DNA from: Sipunculus nudus
Taxonomy: Eukaryota > Annelida > Sipuncula > Golfingiida > Sipunculidae
DNA length: 64,000 bases
Assembly: GCA_026874595.1 (NCBI GenBank)
Contig: CM049306.1
Coordinates: forward strand, 65,914,019 to 65,978,018
Direction of reading: 5' to 3'
The position numbers were made by a program, and so were the translations under genes. Under the pieces are notes generated by a model, which was given only the letters and a program-made list of their open reading frames with translations, did not search any database and had not been told where the DNA came from. Shown piece after piece: positions 58,501-64,000 of this stretch; within the stretch, counting starts at the first letter, position 1, and each line of letters starts with the position of its first letter.

Positions 58501-59679
58501 TATCTCGTGAATAGAGATATTTCGAGATTTCATTCATCTTGCGCCGAAGGCCACATTATTGCAGGAATCTTTTTGAAACTGACATATCATAAGTCCTACA
58601 CTAGTATCTCGAAATGGTTTTTTCATTTTTTGAATATGGCTGCTAGGGGGCGCTGCACACGACCCTCACACAGATATCATTACATTGGCCATATCTCTAA
58701 AACCCAAAGCCTCAATTACATAAACTATAGCTTATTTTTTCCCTCTGAGTCTTCTCCATAACCTGGAAAAGTCATCTGGACTCAATTTTGAGTCACTTTG
58801 TCAGTGTTTTCGTCAGTTTGTCAGTTGTCCTCAAATTCGCCTGCTTGTTGGCTCTTGCGTCTCACATATAGCATTCTGTAGGCCACAGTTTTTAAGGAAT
58901 CCTTTTGAAACTATTACATCTTGTGTCTTACACTAATATCTAGAAATAAATTTTTCATTTTCCGGATATGGCTACTAGTGGGCGCTGCACATGACTCTCA
59001 CACACATACCATTGTATTGGCCATAACTCTACACCCAAAGCCTCAGTTACATAAGCTATAGCTTATTTTCTTCCTTTGAGTCTTCTCCATAACCTGATTA
59101 AGGCATCTGGTTTGTATCTTCTGTCACTTGTCAGTGTGTCCATCTGTTTGTCCGTTATCCTCAAAGTCGCCTGCTTGCTGGTTCTTACGCCTTACATAGA
59201 GCATTCTACAGGCCACAGCTTTGACGGAATCCTTTTGAAACTGAGACATCTCATGTCATACACTAATAATACGAAACGCATTTGTCGTCTTCGGAATATG
59301 TCTGCTAGAGGGCGCTACAGTCGAGCCTCCCAAGTATATCATTAATTCGCCATACCTCGTAAACTATAAATCTAAATTACATAAATTATAACTCATATTC
59401 TTCCTTTGTATCTTCTCAATAACTAGCTTATGTCATCTGGTGTCAATCTTGTCTCACAAAGTCAGTATGTCTGTCTGTTCGTCTTTTGTTGTCAGCTTTG
59501 TCTGCTTGCCTGTTCTTTTGTCTCATATGTCATTCTACGGGCCACATATTCTCAGCAATGTCTCTGAGAGTCATTCCATTATTAGAAAACCGACAATATG
59601 TTCTGTCTGTCCGTCTGTGTTTCACTTCCGAATTCCGGCAAGCGTTCGACCTATGGTCGTCTAGTTTGTTTGTCACCAC

Positions 59680-61262
59680 TCTCGTGGCCACAATTTTGCC
59701 ACAATAACCTTGAAACTTACAGGGATGACGAAAAAGATAATTTCTAGGGGCCCTATTGTTTTTGGTTAATATAGGTGAAAGGTCAAGGTCAAGGTCGTCA
59801 AAACTTCTTAAAACGGTTTTTTCTCCATATCTGTGTGACTTTAAGTCGTATCTACTTCAACAATAGCTCATTTTAATCGTCGTTCCAAGGCCTGTCATCT
59901 GGTGTGTAGCTGACTCAAATTTGCCGTAACCATGGTTACAAATTTTGGGGGAAAAGTCAGGATATTCGAAAATAAGGGGTCTTATTTTTCTAACTTTGTC
60001 AGTTTTAAAGCTAGAGTGATCTAGTTTTTTGCATCAGGTAGCATTTAACTAGTACTACAAGATTTTATTACAAGTCTTGCAGTATCTCGTAAAATATCTC
60101 GTGAATAGAGATATTTCGAGATTTCATTCATCTTGCGCCAAAGGCTACATTATTGCAGCAATCTTTTTGAAACTGACATATCATAAGTCCTACACTAGTA
60201 TCTCGAAATTGTTTTTTCATTTTTTGAATATGGCTGCTAGGGGGCGCTGCAAACGACCCTCACACACATATCATTACATTGGCCATGTCTCTAAAACCCA
60301 AAGCCTCATTTACATAAACTATAGCTTATTTTTTTCCTCTGAGTCTTCTCCATAAACTGATAATGTCATCTGGTCTCAATCTTGTGTCACTTTGTCAGTG
60401 TGTCCGTCTGTTTGTCAGTTGTCCTCAAATTCGCCTGCTTGCTGGTTCTTGCGTCTCACATATAGCATTCTACAGGCCACAGTTTTTAAAAAAGCATTTG
60501 AAAACTGATGCATATTATGTTTCACAGAAATATCTCAAACATATTTTCTATTTTCCGGATATGGCCGCTAGGTGGCGCTGCACATGACCCTCACACACAT
60601 ATCATTATATTGACCATATCTCTAAAACCCAAAGGCACAATTACAGAAACTATGGCTTATTTTCCTTCCCTGAGTCTTCTCCATGACCTAGTAATGTCAT
60701 CTGGTCTCAATCTTGTGTCACTTTGTCAGTGTGTCTGTTTGGCAGTTGTCCTAAATTCCGCCTACTTGCTGATTCTTGCGTCTCATATATAGCATTCTAC
60801 AGGCCACAGTTTTTTTTCAGGAATCCTTTTAAAACTGGTACATCTTATGTGTTACACTAATATCTCAAAACAGATTTTTCATTTTCCGGATATAGCCACT
60901 AGGGGGCGCTGCACTTTCACCTCCCGAACATATCATGTTTTGGCTATCTCTCCAAAATTATAAACCTTACCTACATAAACTATCGCTAATTTTGCTCTTC
61001 TTCACCTTCGGCGCTTTTGTCTGTAATCTGTTATCACAGATGTGTCAGTATGTCTGTCTGTTCGTCTTTTGTTGTCAGCTTTGTCTGCTTCCTCGTTGCT
61101 TTGTCTGATATGTCATTTTACAGGCCACAACTTCTAAGCAAACGCTGAGGGTCATTCAAAAAATAGAAAACCCACAATATGTTTTGTCTGTCCGTCTGTC
61201 TGTCATTTCAACTTCCGGCAAGCCCTCGACCTCTGGTCGTCTAGTTTGTTTGTTTGTCACCA
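59680..61262 (+). repeat. About 1.58-kb higher-order repeat, copy 1
   Basis: Landmarks CCACTCTCGTGGCCAC (59,676), a TCTCGTGAATAGAGA hairpin (near 60,100), CCGCTAGGTGGCGCTG (60,566) and CCACTAGGGGGCGC (60,896) recur about 1,580-1,585 bases later. Confidence 0.85.
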
Positions 61263-62840
61263 CTCTCCTGGCCACAATTTTGCCACAATAACCTTGAAAC
61301 TTACAGTGATGTTCGAAAATATAATTTCTAGGTGCCCTATTGTTTTTGGTTAAAATAGGTCAAAGGTCAAGGTCAAGGTCGTCAAAACTTCTGAAAAGGG
61401 TTTTTTCTTCATATCTTTGTGACTATTAGTCGTATCTACTTCAACAATAGCTCATTTTAATCGTCATTCCAAGGCCTGTCATCTGGTGTGTAGCTGACTC
61501 AAATTTGCCGTAACCATGGTTACAAATTTCTGGGGAAAAGTCATGATATTCGAAAATAAGGGATCTTATTTTTCTAACTTTGTCAGTTTTAAAGCTAGAG
61601 TGATCTAGTTTTTTGCATCAGGTAGCATTCAACTAGTACTACAAGATTTTATTACAACTCTTGCAGTATCTCGTAAAATATCTCGTGAATAGAGATATTT
61701 CGAGATTTCATTCATCTTGCGCCAAAGGCCACATTTTTGCAGGAATCTTTTTGAAACTGACATATCATAAGTCCTACACTAGTATCTCGAAATGGTTTTT
61801 TCATTTTTTGAATATGACTGCTAGGGGGCGCTGCAAACGACCCTCACACACATATCATTACATTGGCCATATCTCTAAAACCCAAAGCCTCAATTACATA
61901 AACTATAGCTTATTTTTTTCCTCTGAGTCTTCTCCATAAACTGATTATGTCATCTGGTCTCAATCTTGTGTCACTTTGTCAGTGTGTCCGTCTGTTTGTC
62001 AGTTGTCCTCAAATTCGCCTGCTTGCTCTTGCGTCTCACATATAGCATTCTACAGGCCACAGTTTTTAAAAATCATTTGAAAACTGATGCATATTATGTT
62101 TCACAGAAATATCTCTAAACTTTTTTTTTATTTTCCGGATATGGCCGCTAGGTGGCGCTGCACATGACCCTCACACACATATCATTATATTGACCATATC
62201 TCTAAAACCCAAAGGCACAATTACATAAACTATGGCTTATTTTCTTTCCCTGAGTTTTCTCCATGACCTAGTAATATCATCTGGTCTCAATCTTGTGTCA
62301 CTTTGTCAGTGTGTCTGTTTGTCAGTTGTCCTAAAATCCGCCTACTTGCTGGTTCTTGCGTCTCATATATAGCATTCTAAAGGCCACAGTTTTTTTTCAG
62401 GAATCCTTTTAAAACTGGTACATCTTATGTGTTACACTAATATCTCAAAACAGATTTTTCATTTTCCGGATATAGCCACTAGGGGGCGCTGCACTTTCAC
62501 CTCCCCAACATATCATATTTTGGCTATCTCTCCAAAATTATAAACCTTACCTACATAAACTATCGCTAATTTTGCTCTTCTTCACCTTCGGCGCTTTTGT
62601 CTGTAATCTGTTATCACAGATGTGTCAGTATGTCTGTCTGTTCGTCTTTTGTTGTCAGCTTTGTCTGCTTCCTCGTTGCTTTGTCTGATATGTCATTTTA
62701 CAGGCCACAACTTCTCAGCAAACGCTGAGGGTCATTCAAATAATAGAAAACCCACAATATGTTCTGTCTGTCCGTCTGTCTGTCATTTCAACTTCCGGCA
62801 AGCGCTCGACCTCTGGTCGTCTAGTTTGTTTGTCTGTGGG
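61263..62840 (+). repeat. About 1.58-kb higher-order repeat, copy 2
   Basis: Matches copy 1 with small differences, such as shorter A runs near 62,065. Ends at CTCGACCTCTGGTCGTCTAG and TTTGTTTGTC. A separate 2,708-bp offset links 56,040-57,000 with 58,750-59,720. Confidence 0.85.
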
Positions 62841-63397
62841 TTTGTCCGAGCGCTACAGGCCACAATTTTAAAGTATTCGCTCTGAAACTTATTCATCAAG
62901 TGTCAAATCCATTATCCTCGAAGCCTATTGTTTTTGGCCATGATCGGTCATAGGTCAAGGTCAGGGTCACCAAAACTTATCAAAACGGTTCTTTTTTCTT
63001 ATCTTTTTTACTATTAGGCCTATTTACTTCAACTGTAGCTCATTTTAATCGTCATTCCAAGGCCTTTCGTCTGGTGTGTAGCTGATTCAAATTTGTTGTC
63101 AAGCTGGTTCGCAAGCTGGTTCGTCAGTCGCGGATGTCTGTTTGTCTGTTTGTTGCTTGCCGGAAATCTTCGATTTTCGCAAGCATGTTGGTCAGTTCCG
63201 TATGTTTGTTTGTTACTTGCCGGAATCAAAGATTTCGGCAAGTATGTTGGTCTGTTCCGTCAGTTCCATTTCTCGTCAAACGAGAATTTTCGAGATTTCA
63301 TTAAATATGACTTACAGGTCGCATTTTTTAAACTATGACTTTGAAAATGACATATTTTGTGTTATTTAGAAATATCTCGAAACCAATTTTTCATTTT

Positions 63398-63960
63398 TTG
63401 GAAATAGCCACCAGGGGGCGTGGTACTGGAAACATTACAACTTATCATTTTTCCGCAATATCTTAAAAAATATTAAGCAAATAACAATTTTTTTTGTCGC
63501 ATCAAAAACTAGGATCATTGCCTTATTACATCCGACATATAGCCTTGTGCGGCCGTTGCCATGGTTACCAAATTTTTGGGTTAAACTTGACAATCTGAAA
63601 ATATGTAGTTTTCGGCTTCTATCTCAGTTAATATTTATGTTTTAAGGGTCTAGTTTTTTGCATTAGGCTGCTTTCTCTTGGTTCTAAGCCATTTAATTGC
63701 AAGTCCCGTCAAATCTCGCTCGGTTTATTGCCAAACGAGAAATTACGAGATTTCACAGAAATGCTTATAGCTTGGTCATGGTTAATGCTAAAATGGAGTA
63801 GTTTTCAGCATTTGGTAGCATTTCAGAAGCTGGACATGATTACACTGCAAATCTCGCCACATCTCGTATCATCTCCCGCCAAACGAGAATATTTTAGATT
63901 TCAAACAAATGTCTTTATCTCGGTCATTTTCATGCTAGATATTTTATTTTTCTATTGTTC
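63398..63960 (+). repeat. Inserted module, copy 3 (diverged)
   Basis: From GCCACCAGGGGGCGTGG (63,407) through GTTGCCATGGTTACC (near 63,556) to AAACGAGAA-type hairpins, this resembles the modules at 35.7 kb and 46.5 kb but is more diverged and lacks the GC-rich end within the window. Confidence 0.7.
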
Positions 63961-64000
63961 AAGAATCATTTGACTAGTTTTAAGTGACAAAAGTGAATAT

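Larger units (their letters stand above)
33990..64000 (+). repeat. 30-kb hierarchical tandem array
   Basis: Nearly the whole last 30 kb consists of one repeat family. A long unit begins with a TTTGT/TGTC microsatellite and CTCTACAGGCCACAATTTT, then CCTATTGTTTTTGG, an AGGTCA cluster, CGTCATTCCAAGGCCT, a palindrome centred on CCATGG, GAGGTCTAGTTTTTTGC, a TCTCG hairpin and CCACAGTTTTGCAGGAATC. It is followed by one to five subunits of about 331 bp, each with CAGTTGTCCTCAAATTCGC, CTACAGGCCACAGTTTTGAA, a CTAGGGGGCG motif, ATATCTCCAAAACTATAAAC and CTATAGCTTATTTTCTTCC. Units are oldest and most diverged at 34-36 kb and most alike at 37-45 kb. Dozens of open frames arise here in several frames at once and are not genes. 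The array continues past the window edge. Confidence 0.95.

Overview
The window reads as repeat-dominated nuclear DNA from an invertebrate animal, most likely a marine bivalve or other mollusc. This is inferred from a SWIM-finger gene family that I recall as expanded in bivalves, animal-type Helitron, hAT and Ty3/gypsy transposons, AT-rich intergenic DNA, many microsatellites, and lineage-typical repeats rich in AGGTCA half-sites. No bacterial-style gene organisation is present, and I find no clearly intact host gene.

Layout. Positions 1-1.2 kb hold a two-exon, frame-disrupted SWIM zinc-finger gene fragment. Positions 3.2-9.9 kb (minus strand) hold a decayed Helitron of the Helentron type. 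Its domain order is a C76-like cysteine protease, a Lys/Arg-rich repeat tract, a Cys finger, DUF6570-like and Helitron-N regions, a HUH Rep nuclease, a Pif1 helicase and an EEP endonuclease; at least eight frameshifts and four stops break it. Positions 10-15 kb contain several tandem repeats (about 150, 337 and 44 bp) and a tRNA-like SINE fragment. Positions 15.6-18.0 kb (minus) hold a broken hAT transposase of the ZMYM1/TTF-finger type. Positions 18.9-19.4 kb hold a palindrome-rich GC island followed by a TA/TG/CG microsatellite. Positions 20,823-26,846 are a structurally complete Ty3/gypsy retrotransposon with two 393-bp LTRs (about 5 differences), a 4-bp target duplication, a tRNA-Leu-type primer site, and gag, protease, RT, RNase H and integrase, with only the integrase block uninterrupted. 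Positions 28.4-33.8 kb carry more tandem repeats and a complete 527-bp TIR element (29,141-29,667) with a TTA target duplication.

From about 34 kb to the end of the window (30 kb) lies a hierarchical tandem array. Long units (0.9-2.2 kb) have a conserved head (TGTT/TGTC microsatellite, AGGTCA cluster, a palindrome centred on CCATGG, a TCTCG hairpin) followed by a variable number of about 331-bp subunits. Most subunits contain a motif closely resembling the animal CTCF core (about 48 copies by eye, all in the same orientation). Two dyads in the units keep their base pairing through paired substitutions. Blocks of 3.55 kb and about 1.6 kb are recently duplicated in tandem. The long open frames in this array are artefacts of repeated sequence. 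This array is the most interesting and least explained part of the window.

The transposons are not a cooperating system; each is an independent insertion. The frequency of one-base frame breaks across three unrelated elements suggests ordinary decay plus possible assembly indel error, which read-level data would separate.
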